Of a DNA stretch of 64,000 nt, positions 52,758 to 62,132 are shown piece by piece. The DNA comes from JAWMQL01 sp033283165 (GTDB lineage Bacteria > Pseudomonadota > Gammaproteobacteria > Pseudomonadales > Halieaceae): positions 1-64,000 of the forward strand of contig JAWMQL010000011.1 in assembly GCA_033283165.1 (NCBI GenBank). The letters are read 5' to 3'. How positions within the stretch are numbered: position 1 is the first letter of the stretch; each line of letters begins with the position of its first letter. The notes below the pieces were generated by a model. It saw only the letters and a program-made list of their open reading frames with translations. It was not told the origin of the DNA and did no database searches. Both the position numbers and the translations under genes were made by a program.

Positions 52758-52829
52758 AGAATGCCCTGAAAACGTGAGTTCCGGATGGGCCTTAATTATC
52801 GCAAGGCCGCCGGGCCTGGAGCCGCAAGG

Positions 52830-53477
52830 TCAGGGAGCTGGGGAATAATAGCCGAGTACGTCGATCACCAATTGTTGTTGCAGAGCTGAGTATATTTTGA
52901 CATAGAACTCATGCTCTACGCCCGAGATTCGGCAATCGTTTACAGTATCGTTAGACGTTGATGTCGTACAAATGGGAATGGTGACAGCGTTGGAGGCGCC
53001 AAAGCCCGCGTTCCAGGCGAACACGGTCGCGGTGGGTTCGGTGGTGCCCACGGGCCAGGTCCGTAAAAATCCGGTGGTCGTAGGCGCCACAATGGTGAAA
53101 TTCACATGGACCGCGGTCGCTGTCGAGGAAACCCCACAGTCAAAGGCGACGCCACCGAATGACGAAAAATCCGTACCCCAGGCCCAAAACGCCACGGTTT
53201 CCCCCGCTGGCGCCCCGAACGGCGACGGTCCACCCGGCGTACCCCTGGTGTCGGCCAGCCTGCAGGGCACCAACGGGGTGAAAATGGAAGGCACGAGAAC
53301 ATTCAGCGCAGTCGGTGCCGAGAGTTCGGGATCGCTGGCGGCCTGGGCCGCGTAAGGATAGGTATCCTCGAGGATCTGCATGGGCCCAGCGGGTTCTGGC
53401 TTGTACTGGGCTACAGCGTTGCTCGCGCACAATCCTATTGCGCCGACGACCGTAATGACTTGCTTGATCAAATGCAC
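52830..53477 (-). CDS. Secreted protein with 'CRLxDTR...GYY' domain
   Basis: The start is GTG at 53477, 5-6 nt after GGAGG, giving a signal peptide (MHLIKQVITVVGAIGLCASN, then AVAQ). Residues ~65-215 hold a beta-rich domain with four landmarks: PLVPCRLADTRG, TAVHVNFTIVAP, GFLRTWPVG and LVIDVLGYY. I know this pattern from the C-terminal parts of many secreted proteins of other phyla, where it reads CRVVDTR, FLTVWPAG and VDVNGYF. The role is unknown. The same domain closes the subtilisin encoded next door. It has four Cys that could form disulfides. Confidence 0.75.
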   Translation of the reverse strand: MHLIKQVITVVGAIGLCASNAVAQYKPEPAGPMQILEDTYPYAAQAASDPELSAPTALNVLVPSIFTPLVPCRLADTRGTPGGPSPFGAPAGETVAFWAWGTDFSSFGGVAFDCGVSSTATAVHVNFTIVAPTTTGFLRTWPVGTTEPTATVFAWNAGFGASNAVTIPICTTSTSNDTVNDCRISGVEHEFYVKIYSALQQQLVIDVLGYYSPAP

Positions 53478-53611
53478 GTGAACCTCCAAGCTACCAAGAT
53501 AGCGACCAACATGAATTGGATTAATTGCAACTTCATTTAAAGTGGCACTCACTCAACAAAACTATGACAAGCGAATTTACAGTACAAGTATTTTCTCAAG
53601 ATTTCGTCCGG

Positions 53612-55423
53612 TTAGCGATAAAATCCGAGCAGATCAACCACCAGCCTCGTAACGTTCTGTTCTGAATAGTATTTTAGCGTAAAGTCATAGTGACACTCGG
53701 GGCCTTCACAGAGCCTGGCTGTGAATGCGTTAGAGGCCACCGATTGCCAGACCAAAACGGTTGCCTGCGGCTCGGGCTGGCCCGATGGCCACACTCGCAA
53801 AAATCCCGGCGCAGAAGACGTGACCGAAATATTCAGGTGCGCAGCGATAGCGCCAGAAAGATCCGGACAGTCGTCTCCACTACCACCCTGGGAACGTATC
53901 GTTGTCTTCGCCCTATCCCTGACCAGGAAGTCCTTGTTCACAAGTGGGGAAACCACGGTACCGGATACCGAGGTATCAACCAGTCGGCATGCAACCATTG
54001 GAAAATAGCTGATCTGACTTGATGTTGGCCCTGAGGCGCCAACCGCAACATCGAGATTCACGCGCCTAATGTCTTGCGTCAATCCACCGCTTCGCAAGTC
54101 GTTAACGGACGATCCGGTTGACTTCAGGCGATCGAGGATTTCTTCTGTCGTCGCGGCGGGCATTGACAGCCTAACAACAGCCCAGGCCCCCGCGACCACG
54201 GCTGATGACATGGAGGTGCCCTGTCTGGTGGAAAGAGCGTTGCCGGGAGAGGCCGCGGTAATGCTCACACCGGGAGCCAGTAAATCCAGAATGGCGCCCA
54301 CATTCGAGTAGGAAGTCAGGTTGCCATCATCATCAGTCGCACCGACACTGATGACGGACGAAATACAGGCAGGCGAACTGACGCCGTTTCGATATCCCTC
54401 ATTGCCACTGGCCGCGACGGTTGCCACCCCGAGGGACTTCAGGTTATCGACGGCTGCCTTGTAAGCAAATTCCTGAACATCACAGGCGGTCGCATAATTC
54501 TGCCCATCGCCCAGGCTGAGGTTCACCGCCGAGAGGTTATAGCTGGAGGCTACCGTAGCAAGGTACTCCATGGCGGCTATCTGGTCGCTGGCGAAGGACA
54601 GGGCGCACTGAGGCGCACCGCAAATGTTAAAATCATTGAACTCGCTGTAAACCTGTACGGCAATCAGGTCGGCGCCCCTTGCCACGCCAGAGTAAGGACC
54701 GGCTTCATCGTTACCCACGGCTGTACTCGCGACGTGGGTCCCGTGCCAGCAGTCGCTGGCGATGGAGCAGGGTGCAGCGCTGCCCACTTGAGTGCTGGAG
54801 GACACATTTCCGGGGCAGGCCGAGACGGCAGCCAATGGTGGATAGTTGGTGGAAAAACACGCCTCGTGCACGACTTTGGAACCATTTCCAAACAGGTAGT
54901 GTCCCTTATCCACGCCGGTATCCAGGATAGCAACAGCGTAGCCCGCGCCGTCGTAGCCCTCAGCCCAGGCAGCTGGTGCGCCAATCGACGGCATGGCGCT
55001 GGACAAGGAAGGCCAGTGCAGTCGATCGGGCTCTACACTGCTCACCTCACTGAAAGTCGGGAGTATATCCAATGCGGCTGCTGGTGCCTCGATCAACATG
55101 AACGGTATGTCACTGAAACGGCGTAACGTGCCAATTCCCTGTGCTCTGGCGCGGGCTTCCAGACGCTGCTGAATATTGGCTATTTCAGCCCTTTTTTTGT
55201 GCAGGCCGGCGGGTGTAAGCGCGCCGTTTGGAAGCGTTGCAAAATCCAGACCTATAATAGCTCTTGCCTTTTCCCCTCTGGGCGTGGCCAACTGAATACT
55301 TTCTATCTGTGCCAACATATCACCGCGCGCTTGTTTCAACGGCCCGTCGGAAGCATGGATTGGAGACGCAACCAGGACCAGGTAGAAAGAAAGCTCGATC
55401 AGTGATTTACAAAATCTTGTCAT
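53612..55423 (-). CDS. Secreted subtilisin-like serine protease (S8) with the same C-terminal domain
   Basis: The protein is ~603 residues. A signal peptide ends near PIHA. A propeptide-like segment spans ~25-135. The S8 catalytic domain has Asp in AILDTGVD (~168), His in WHGTHVAST (~227) and Ser in GTSMSSAVVAG (~404); the oxyanion Asn is in AASGNEG. Residues ~473-603 are the CRLVDT...FLRVWPSG...LVVDLLGFY domain shared with the neighbour at 52830. ATG at 55423 follows AGGCGAG and is preferred over GTG at 55426. It probably acts outside the cell or at the cell surface. The two genes share strand and order and are 134 bp apart. Confidence 0.9.
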   Translation of the reverse strand: MTRFCKSLIELSFYLVLVASPIHASDGPLKQARGDMLAQIESIQLATPRGEKARAIIGLDFATLPNGALTPAGLHKKRAEIANIQQRLEARARAQGIGTLRRFSDIPFMLIEAPAAALDILPTFSEVSSVEPDRLHWPSLSSAMPSIGAPAAWAEGYDGAGYAVAILDTGVDKGHYLFGNGSKVVHEACFSTNYPPLAAVSACPGNVSSSTQVGSAAPCSIASDCWHGTHVASTAVGNDEAGPYSGVARGADLIAVQVYSEFNDFNICGAPQCALSFASDQIAAMEYLATVASSYNLSAVNLSLGDGQNYATACDVQEFAYKAAVDNLKSLGVATVAASGNEGYRNGVSSPACISSVISVGATDDDGNLTSYSNVGAILDLLAPGVSITAASPGNALSTRQGTSMSSAVVAGAWAVVRLSMPAATTEEILDRLKSTGSSVNDLRSGGLTQDIRRVNLDVAVGASGPTSSQISYFPMVACRLVDTSVSGTVVSPLVNKDFLVRDRAKTTIRSQGGSGDDCPDLSGAIAAHLNISVTSSAPGFLRVWPSGQPEPQATVLVWQSVASNAFTARLCEGPECHYDFTLKYYSEQNVTRLVVDLLGFYR

Positions 55424-55630
55424 CACTCGCCTGAAGACCTTTGCTACAAACGCTCAGTATATAACAATAAGCTAAATCGCTACCGAAACGACAATAAGTC
55501 AATTACAACCGCAGAATATGTCTTGCGTGGTCAGTCCGGCCTTATGACTCGCATTCCATCTCTTGAACTCGTTTTCATATATCATAAAGTCTACCCCCTC
55601 ACTGTGAGCAACCATGGCATGCAGGGAGCT

Positions 55631-58048
55631 TCAATGATTGGTTGCCTTGCTCTCGATACCCTTTTGCAAACGGATCAGGTTTATGTCCAAGCCAAGAGAT
55701 CGTGAATCGTCGTTAATATTGTATTCTGAAGGTGTAAACGTGTTAGATCTAATCTCCAACTCATCCAGGATACGAATGTTATCGAATTGAAAAAAGAAAT
55801 CCGGATCTGCATTTTTTATCATCTTGAGCTTTTTACCGTTAGCAAAAACCTGAAGAGCGAGCTCGTCTAACTTCGACCTCAGGGGATTCCACCCATGCGT
55901 CCTGAGAAGAAGGACGTTGTTCTCTCCCACGTCAAAATCTATGTTGGATATTGAAGATGAATCTCTAGTCCAGACCCCATCACTATGAAAATTTACGAGC
56001 CTACCGAGGTGATTCTTATTCGTGAAAATTGTCAGCTCATTGCGCAATTTTTTCTCGGCAACCCTGTCACATAGTACTCTATAAAGACGTAGCCGTTTGG
56101 AAATGTTCACGGTTGCCATTGGGATATGTGGCGAAGGCTCAAACACTTCGGCTCGGACCAAAAATATTTTCACCAAGGTCGAGTAATCTGTGCCACCACC
56201 CGATCGAAGCAGATAAATGTTTCTGTCCTGGCTGCAATAGTGCTCGACGAACGCTTGATGGTCTCTGGGACCAAGTGAAATTACATTCCTATCAAAATAG
56301 AATCTTAATGATGTCTTTATCTCAAACGGTGTTTCGGTTTTATCGTGCAACTTTATCAAAGGGCGGTCGAGAATCACTATATCGTCTCTGCCAATGTGGG
56401 ATGTAAGTTCCAGAATTGATTCCTTAAACCCATCGAGTTCTTTGCTTCTAAGCTGGCTGGTAGTGAATATCGAGAACTGGAGGACCGTTAGAAAAAGAAG
56501 CGAGACACATAACGGATGGCGAAGATCCTTCATGCTAAGCCTGGTAAGGGTTAGTAAGACCATAAGGGGGAGAATTTCGCTCAATAGATATCGCGCGTAG
56601 TAATATTGGTATGGGATAAACCACTGCAGTACGCAAATATAGGCAAAAACAAAAAATATAAATAGGGTAAGAAGGAAAAATTCAACGGAAAGATTCTCAT
56701 TATATCTTATTAATACATAAGCAAATAAGACCAAGAGGAATGGAGAAAAATATTCGGCCAGGACAATGGGAGACCAATGCAGAAATGTTTGCATCCCTGC
56801 ACCAGCTTTTTCCCAAAGCCCATCGTACCAAGGGTGACCCTGATAGGCTTCAGTGAAACCCAGTTGATAGACTTTGTATGCTCCAAGCAAGGTGAAAATA
56901 AAAAAAAGTATCGGCAGTAACCCGCTGGAGAGGCGCAATACTTCGGCCGCATGCTCTCGTAAAGAATTCTTGGGAAATACTACTGCTAGAAAACATAGAG
57001 AAAAAATTGAAGTTAAAAATACCGCTAGCAAAGTTTCCCAATGAGGCCCAAGAATGCGACTGAAGGAAGTCTCGTAAATTTCCATCGAATACGGATTCGA
57101 AAAAATCAGGCCATAGGCCACTGATGCTCCGTAAATTGTGAAAATGGAATAAACGTAAAGTCGAAGCTGTGTTTTACTTTTAGTATCCAGGCAAAATAGT
57201 TCTACCACAATCAGTATTACCAGAAATATTGGTATATACATGAAGCCACTGATCCTGGTGAAAAACATGCATCCAAAAGCCAGGGTCGACGAAGCTAGGA
57301 AGAAAATATTGTAATTGCGTTCCTTCGAGCCATTGTAATATTTAAGCAGGTAATAAACGCCGAAGGACGCGAAAGCGAGTGACACGATTTCTGTAGCGGG
57401 AAATTTTGAGAAGAAGGCGTGTAGTGGATTGATCGCTATTAGAAGTGCGACAAAAAAAGACCTCCAGCTATTCTTTGTGAGTTCGAAAGCAATGAAATAT
57501 AGTGCCAAGATAGATAAAACGGAAAATACTACTGTTGAATAGAACCGCAGATCATCACCCAATAGCCCCGCAAAAATTGCCATCCAGACTGGATGAAGAT
57601 GATAAAACTGGAAAACGTATCTTGAATGGTTCAAATCATCCGCATAGACGCCATGGAAGACTAAACCTGCATTATTTGAATCATAGATAGGCTGTAATAC
57701 ATCCGGCAGCGCAATCCGCAGATTGTCATTAACAAATATCTGGCCATATTCCTGAAAATACTTGGACATGTTCGCATAAATACCCTGATCTTGCCCTCCC
57801 GCAATGTATTGATAGGGGTCGCTTCGAAATAGCAGTGAAACGAGGACCAGAATAAAGATATTGAAATAGTGTGGCTTGAGTTCAATCTCCGATAAGGCTG
57901 GAAGGGCCGAACTGCGCAATAGCAGTGAAGTCACCAGAGCGCCAGACAAGACGGCGATGTGTGCGTTGAAAAACCCCAGAGAAATCAACAGTAAGGACAG
58001 GAAGCTGGTAACAAAAACAAAAAATGCCGCCAGATCTAGTGGAGACAT
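55631..58048 (-). CDS. Large polytopic GT-C glycosyltransferase-like membrane protein
   Basis: The protein is ~805 residues with 10-12 hydrophobic segments over the first ~530 residues, and a soluble C-terminal domain of ~270. The first loop includes FRSDPYQYIAGGQDQGIYAN, whose acidic residues after the first helices fit the GT-C motif of mannosyl- and arabinosyltransferases. ATG at 58048 with GAGAGG 6 nt upstream is preferred over 58078. It probably uses a polyprenyl-phosphate sugar to decorate the glycan of this operon. It lies last in the minus-strand run. Confidence 0.72.
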   Translation of the reverse strand: MSPLDLAAFFVFVTSFLSLLLISLGFFNAHIAVLSGALVTSLLLRSSALPALSEIELKPHYFNIFILVLVSLLFRSDPYQYIAGGQDQGIYANMSKYFQEYGQIFVNDNLRIALPDVLQPIYDSNNAGLVFHGVYADDLNHSRYVFQFYHLHPVWMAIFAGLLGDDLRFYSTVVFSVLSILALYFIAFELTKNSWRSFFVALLIAINPLHAFFSKFPATEIVSLAFASFGVYYLLKYYNGSKERNYNIFFLASSTLAFGCMFFTRISGFMYIPIFLVILIVVELFCLDTKSKTQLRLYVYSIFTIYGASVAYGLIFSNPYSMEIYETSFSRILGPHWETLLAVFLTSIFSLCFLAVVFPKNSLREHAAEVLRLSSGLLPILFFIFTLLGAYKVYQLGFTEAYQGHPWYDGLWEKAGAGMQTFLHWSPIVLAEYFSPFLLVLFAYVLIRYNENLSVEFFLLTLFIFFVFAYICVLQWFIPYQYYYARYLLSEILPLMVLLTLTRLSMKDLRHPLCVSLLFLTVLQFSIFTTSQLRSKELDGFKESILELTSHIGRDDIVILDRPLIKLHDKTETPFEIKTSLRFYFDRNVISLGPRDHQAFVEHYCSQDRNIYLLRSGGGTDYSTLVKIFLVRAEVFEPSPHIPMATVNISKRLRLYRVLCDRVAEKKLRNELTIFTNKNHLGRLVNFHSDGVWTRDSSSISNIDFDVGENNVLLLRTHGWNPLRSKLDELALQVFANGKKLKMIKNADPDFFFQFDNIRILDELEIRSNTFTPSEYNINDDSRSLGLDINLIRLQKGIESKATNH

Positions 58049-58176
58049 TAAATTCCTCTCGTCCATTATTGTTTTCATATGCGATACCAGTTTGATCCCT
58101 CCCCTGAGGGGGCACTCAACTGCAGACAGCGATTAAAGGAGCCTGCAATCTAAATTTTCTAGATTCTCTCCTGAAC

Positions 58177-60729
58177 TTAGGTCATCTCACTAAGACTATT
58201 GTCTGAATACAGAGTCGGCAATTTTGCCAGTAACATTTCAGCGCTCTGCCGCCAGGTGAGCCAAGGAATGTTTTCGCTCTGTGGGTGCAGTGATTTATTG
58301 TAGAGATCAAGCCACTGCAATATTGAGGTCCTGAGTTGTTCCTTACTGGTTCCGGAAAAGTAGAAGCAGTGCTCCCCAGCAACCTCTCTGAACACGGGGA
58401 TATCCCTCGCAATTATAGGCAGGCCATTCTGCGCTGCCTCAATCAGAGGGAGCCCGAATCCTTCACCAAGACTCGCAGCGATGAGGCAGCTCGAGGACTC
58501 GTAAAGCGCTTGAAGGTATTCGTCCGATGCTTCATTCTCCCAAAGAAACTTGTCCGGGTGTAACTTGCAAGCCTTGATGTTCTCCATGATATCGTCAGTA
58601 TTCCACCCGATTTTTCCAACTATCACTAGACGCACATCAACACCATCTCGCCACAAGTCCAAAAAGGTCTGCATCACCTGTGCATGGCCTTTTCTTGGCT
58701 CTAGAGTGCCTACCATCAAGAACGTGGTAGAGGCCCGGTTTTTCTGAAGCTCAACTCCGGCGCGCTCTGGTAGGCCGGTTGTCGGGGAGCTATTCTCGAT
58801 ATCTGCGCCAAGGTGAAACCAATCTATCATCACGGGTCGCGCCAATTCCGTTGGCCTTCCCGCGAGCCAGGCTTCCACTTCAGCAGCAACACTGGCAGAA
58901 ATGCACAGAACCTTATCGAACTTCGTGACAGCCTCGAGCCAGCTCTCATGGATGTCATGCACCCTGTGTTCTTCGGGCCAGCAGTCAGGAAATTGAATGG
59001 GGAGCAAATCATAGATCACGAAACATACAAAAACGCCACTCTGGCGAAGTTCCGTCAGGTACGCCTGCTGAACCCGGGTAGTATGATGCTGAAGATCAAG
59101 TCCCAGAAAGATATCCCCGGATTTCGGACTTACAAAGCAATTTGATATGTATTTCGTGGACTGTTCGCCACGCAACAACTCCAGAAAGCCGGAAGCCACC
59201 CGGTAACCCGAAGTATGTACGTCAGCCCAAACCGGCAGCACCTGAATATCGTCGCCCAGCAACTCGAAAATCTGGGTGAGAACGGACCTCGTCACCCGCT
59301 GCACTCCCGTTCGAGCGTCGCGCTGTACAAGTTCTGAAATGTCGACGTAGATCGTCTGTTGGTGTCTCGTGTAAATATTCCTTTCGACGCAACTGGCGAT
59401 GAATGTATGTAGCAGGTCGTCGCCACCGGTTAAAAAATCCATGCGAGCGAGATTTTTCAACAGTCTCGTAGTCAGAATGTTGCTTTCAGTGGCAGAGAAT
59501 TCCAATCCCGACTGGGAACCTGTCTCCGATAACCGTTCCAGCGCTCTTTCAGATACCCTCTGCCAACTGAATTCCTTCGACTGCTTAAAACCGTAACTGA
59601 TCAGGTCGCTACAGAACTTTTCGTTTTCGAGAACAGCCAGGATTCTGCTTGAGATTGAGCTGGTATCATCAGGGTCAAACCTCGCGCTATGCAGTGAAAC
59701 CACTTCAGGAATGGACCCCGCGTTGGAGGCCACTACGGGAGTGCCGAAGGACATCGCTTCAAGAGCCGGGAGTCCAAAACCCTCCTCAGTAGAAGCCAGA
59801 ACGAAGAGCGAGGCGTTGATGTACAGTTCTTTAAGCAGCGGGTCGGGGATATCGCTAACTATAATCAGAGAGTCTGCTGGAAGACCATTTCTCGAAAGCA
59901 GCTCCTTACAGGATTCCTGCCAGTAACCATCTTTTGGACCAATCAATACCAGCTGGTACGCATTTCTGATTGGAGCTGGCAAAAGTGAGTAAGCTTCCAG
60001 AAGTCTTGACGTGTTTTTATGCGGCTCCGGACTGCCAAAAGAAAGTATGTAGGGTGAGCGAACGCCCTCTATAATAAGTTCTTTTGATAGACATTTACCA
60101 AATTCTTCTGATGCATCAGTGAAATTTGTGGCAGAAGAAATCGTTGTTACCAAATACTCCGGGATTTTCAGGTGTCTGTTCAGTTCTTTGGCGGTGAAAT
60201 CGGATATGGCAAAAAAATGATCGTAACCGGCAAAGTTCTCCAGGGCGGAAAAATAGAAATCCTTGTAAAGAGGGTCTCCCTCCAAATAGATAGAATCATG
60301 GTTAAGGGGAATCAGGTCGTAAGCTATACAGAAAGTAGGAATGTGCTTTGTGTAGTGTCTCGCGCCGATTATTGCCATGTCTCTATAGCCTTCAAACGCG
60401 CTGGTAATGATCACCGCGTCCGGAGCGAGCCCTGCTATAAAAGCATCCCGAAGATGTTCATTGACGGCTTTCTCAGGTGATTTGTGGGAGCTGTCGCCAA
60501 CATAGTGAGGAAGGCCGTACCATACACGGATATTCTCCTGATCGATGAGTCCATCGAACTCGCTGCGGATATATTCTATGGAGTCGCGAAAAAGAAAATT
60601 TAAAGCCAAGACAAATTCATGTTCAGCACCAGATGTCAGTAAGGCCGTTACGAAATTCTGGGTATATCGCCCGATTCCTCTGGCACGACTCGCAGTCTGG
60701 GCTCCCTGCATATCGATAACTATACGCAC
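58177..60729 (-). CDS. Tandem GT4 glycosyltransferase fusion, 850 aa
   Basis: Two GT-B glycosyltransferases are joined. The first (~1-400) has RARGIGRYTQNFVTALL near the start and the donor-site STEEGFGLPALEAMSFGTPV. The second (~460-850) has VGTLEPRKGHAQVMQTF and SLGEGFGLPLIEAAQNGLPI. Each keeps the EGFGLP...E nucleotide-sugar motif, so both look active. A short linker with NIYTRHQQTIYVDISELVQR joins them. Such fusions probably add two sugars, or a repeating disaccharide, to an O-antigen or capsule. The gene overlaps the end of the FkbM gene by 10 nt. Confidence 0.88.
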   Translation of the reverse strand: MRIVIDMQGAQTASRARGIGRYTQNFVTALLTSGAEHEFVLALNFLFRDSIEYIRSEFDGLIDQENIRVWYGLPHYVGDSSHKSPEKAVNEHLRDAFIAGLAPDAVIITSAFEGYRDMAIIGARHYTKHIPTFCIAYDLIPLNHDSIYLEGDPLYKDFYFSALENFAGYDHFFAISDFTAKELNRHLKIPEYLVTTISSATNFTDASEEFGKCLSKELIIEGVRSPYILSFGSPEPHKNTSRLLEAYSLLPAPIRNAYQLVLIGPKDGYWQESCKELLSRNGLPADSLIIVSDIPDPLLKELYINASLFVLASTEEGFGLPALEAMSFGTPVVASNAGSIPEVVSLHSARFDPDDTSSISSRILAVLENEKFCSDLISYGFKQSKEFSWQRVSERALERLSETGSQSGLEFSATESNILTTRLLKNLARMDFLTGGDDLLHTFIASCVERNIYTRHQQTIYVDISELVQRDARTGVQRVTRSVLTQIFELLGDDIQVLPVWADVHTSGYRVASGFLELLRGEQSTKYISNCFVSPKSGDIFLGLDLQHHTTRVQQAYLTELRQSGVFVCFVIYDLLPIQFPDCWPEEHRVHDIHESWLEAVTKFDKVLCISASVAAEVEAWLAGRPTELARPVMIDWFHLGADIENSSPTTGLPERAGVELQKNRASTTFLMVGTLEPRKGHAQVMQTFLDLWRDGVDVRLVIVGKIGWNTDDIMENIKACKLHPDKFLWENEASDEYLQALYESSSCLIAASLGEGFGLPLIEAAQNGLPIIARDIPVFREVAGEHCFYFSGTSKEQLRTSILQWLDLYNKSLHPQSENIPWLTWRQSAEMLLAKLPTLYSDNSLSEMT

Positions 60730-62132
60730 CGGGAACTTCCAGATTTCTCAAGTTCAACAAATAGCGCCAGGCGAGCACTAATTAACTGGGCGCGTGGTGA
60801 CATTGGGCCGGCATGTAGTGCTGGAGCAGTAGTCTGTTCGGTCATGCGACTACGATGCTCCATTTCTGAAACTTTCATTAGCGCGTTATAGAGACGGGGG
60901 AATTGTTGTCCGATTGAAAAAAATGACTTCTGCAGTGTTGTATTTCCGAGAACAATATCTCTAGACTTCCTTATTGGCAAAAGGACTGTAGCGAGAGCGA
61001 AATTTAACAGAAGCTCGCCGGTCTTTTTTGCAATACCCAGGAGCAGTCTTAGTGGTTGTGTCACACGCCAGGACAAACTGTTCTCAAGAGCTTTCAGGCG
61101 CACTGTATTCTCAATGCTAATTTTCCGGGCTTCAGACATCATGGCAGCCAGCTGTGCGAAATCGTGCGCTAGCTCCCGGTTCTCTGACTCTAAAAAGAAG
61201 ATTCTTCTGCAGAGATAGTCATGATTCAGGCTTTCAGGCTTCCGGCCGCCGTTAGATGAATATTCTGCGTCGGTGAGATATTGCTGAAGCGTCTGTATTC
61301 GCTCTCTGTCATTTCGAATTGTGTTATTTGCAGTCGAAAGTGACCGCTGCAGAGAATTGACAAGCTTCTTCGAGTTCTCGACTTCTTGTGTCAACTCCCG
61401 GATCTTCTGCTCCAATTCGAACTGCCCTGATCTGGCAGCTACTGTGGCATGTAGTTCAAAGTCATCAAATATGTTGGGAGGAGATCTGAAGTGCACTGCG
61501 AGTTCATCATACTTCTCTTTGGACACATAAAATCGATTTAATCCATCGAAATAGACGTATCTGTAGTCGCTTTCAAGCAGCACAGACTCCCAGTGTGTAT
61601 AATTTTCCTTGAGTAAATTTGGCAAAGTGGATTCTATGACAATTATCCAGGGTCGAAACCTTTCAAAGTCCATGCCCCGAACGACATCGAGTTCCGAACC
61701 CTCTACGTCTATCTTGAGAAAATGAATATCGTTGCTGCAGTGTTTTTCGCATATTTCACTCAGCGGCAATAATTCTGCTTCAAACTTAATTTTCTCGTAT
61801 TTTCCATGGCTTTCGTGACGTTCGGCATGGTCTTTGACTGAAGTTGTAAGGCCTGTATCCGGAAAATCGTACAGCGTAATGCATCCTGATTCTGCACCCG
61901 CTGCGACTTTCAGATTAATGTCTCTCGGGCGCTCGTGAGTCAGCCTGGTGAACCACTGGTCTACTGGCTCCACGTTGATGCCGTGCCAGCCGTGTTCGTA
62001 GAAAAGTTTTGTTACTGAATCAAACGTTGGGTCATTGGCACCGACATCAATATAAAACCCATTTTCTATGTCCTTCAGCGCCCGCCACAGCATCACGTCT
62101 TCGAAATTCTGCGCATAGGAAACAATTCGCAT
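60720..62132 (-). CDS. FkbM-family methyltransferase with C-terminal coiled coil
   Basis: The first ~240 residues are an FkbM-type methyltransferase: SYAQNFEDVMLWRAL, FYIDVGANDPTFDSVTKLF, HGINVEPVDQWF and FLKIDVEGSELDVVRG. The rest (~245-330) is a predicted coiled coil (LEQKIRELTQEVENSKKLVN and following), then a helical tail. A coiled coil joined to a methyltransferase next to a Wzt with a glycan-binding domain recalls WbdD-like chain-length rulers, in which a terminal methyl group stops O-antigen growth. This is inference. ATG at 62132 overlaps the ATPase stop (TGATG). Confidence 0.83.
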   Translation of the reverse strand: MRIVSYAQNFEDVMLWRALKDIENGFYIDVGANDPTFDSVTKLFYEHGWHGINVEPVDQWFTRLTHERPRDINLKVAAGAESGCITLYDFPDTGLTTSVKDHAERHESHGKYEKIKFEAELLPLSEICEKHCSNDIHFLKIDVEGSELDVVRGMDFERFRPWIIVIESTLPNLLKENYTHWESVLLESDYRYVYFDGLNRFYVSKEKYDELAVHFRSPPNIFDDFELHATVAARSGQFELEQKIRELTQEVENSKKLVNSLQRSLSTANNTIRNDRERIQTLQQYLTDAEYSSNGGRKPESLNHDYLCRRIFFLESENRELAHDFAQLAAMMSEARKISIENTVRLKALENSLSWRVTQPLRLLLGIAKKTGELLLNFALATVLLPIRKSRDIVLGNTTLQKSFFSIGQQFPRLYNALMKVSEMEHRSRMTEQTTAPALHAGPMSPRAQLISARLALFVELEKSGSSRCV

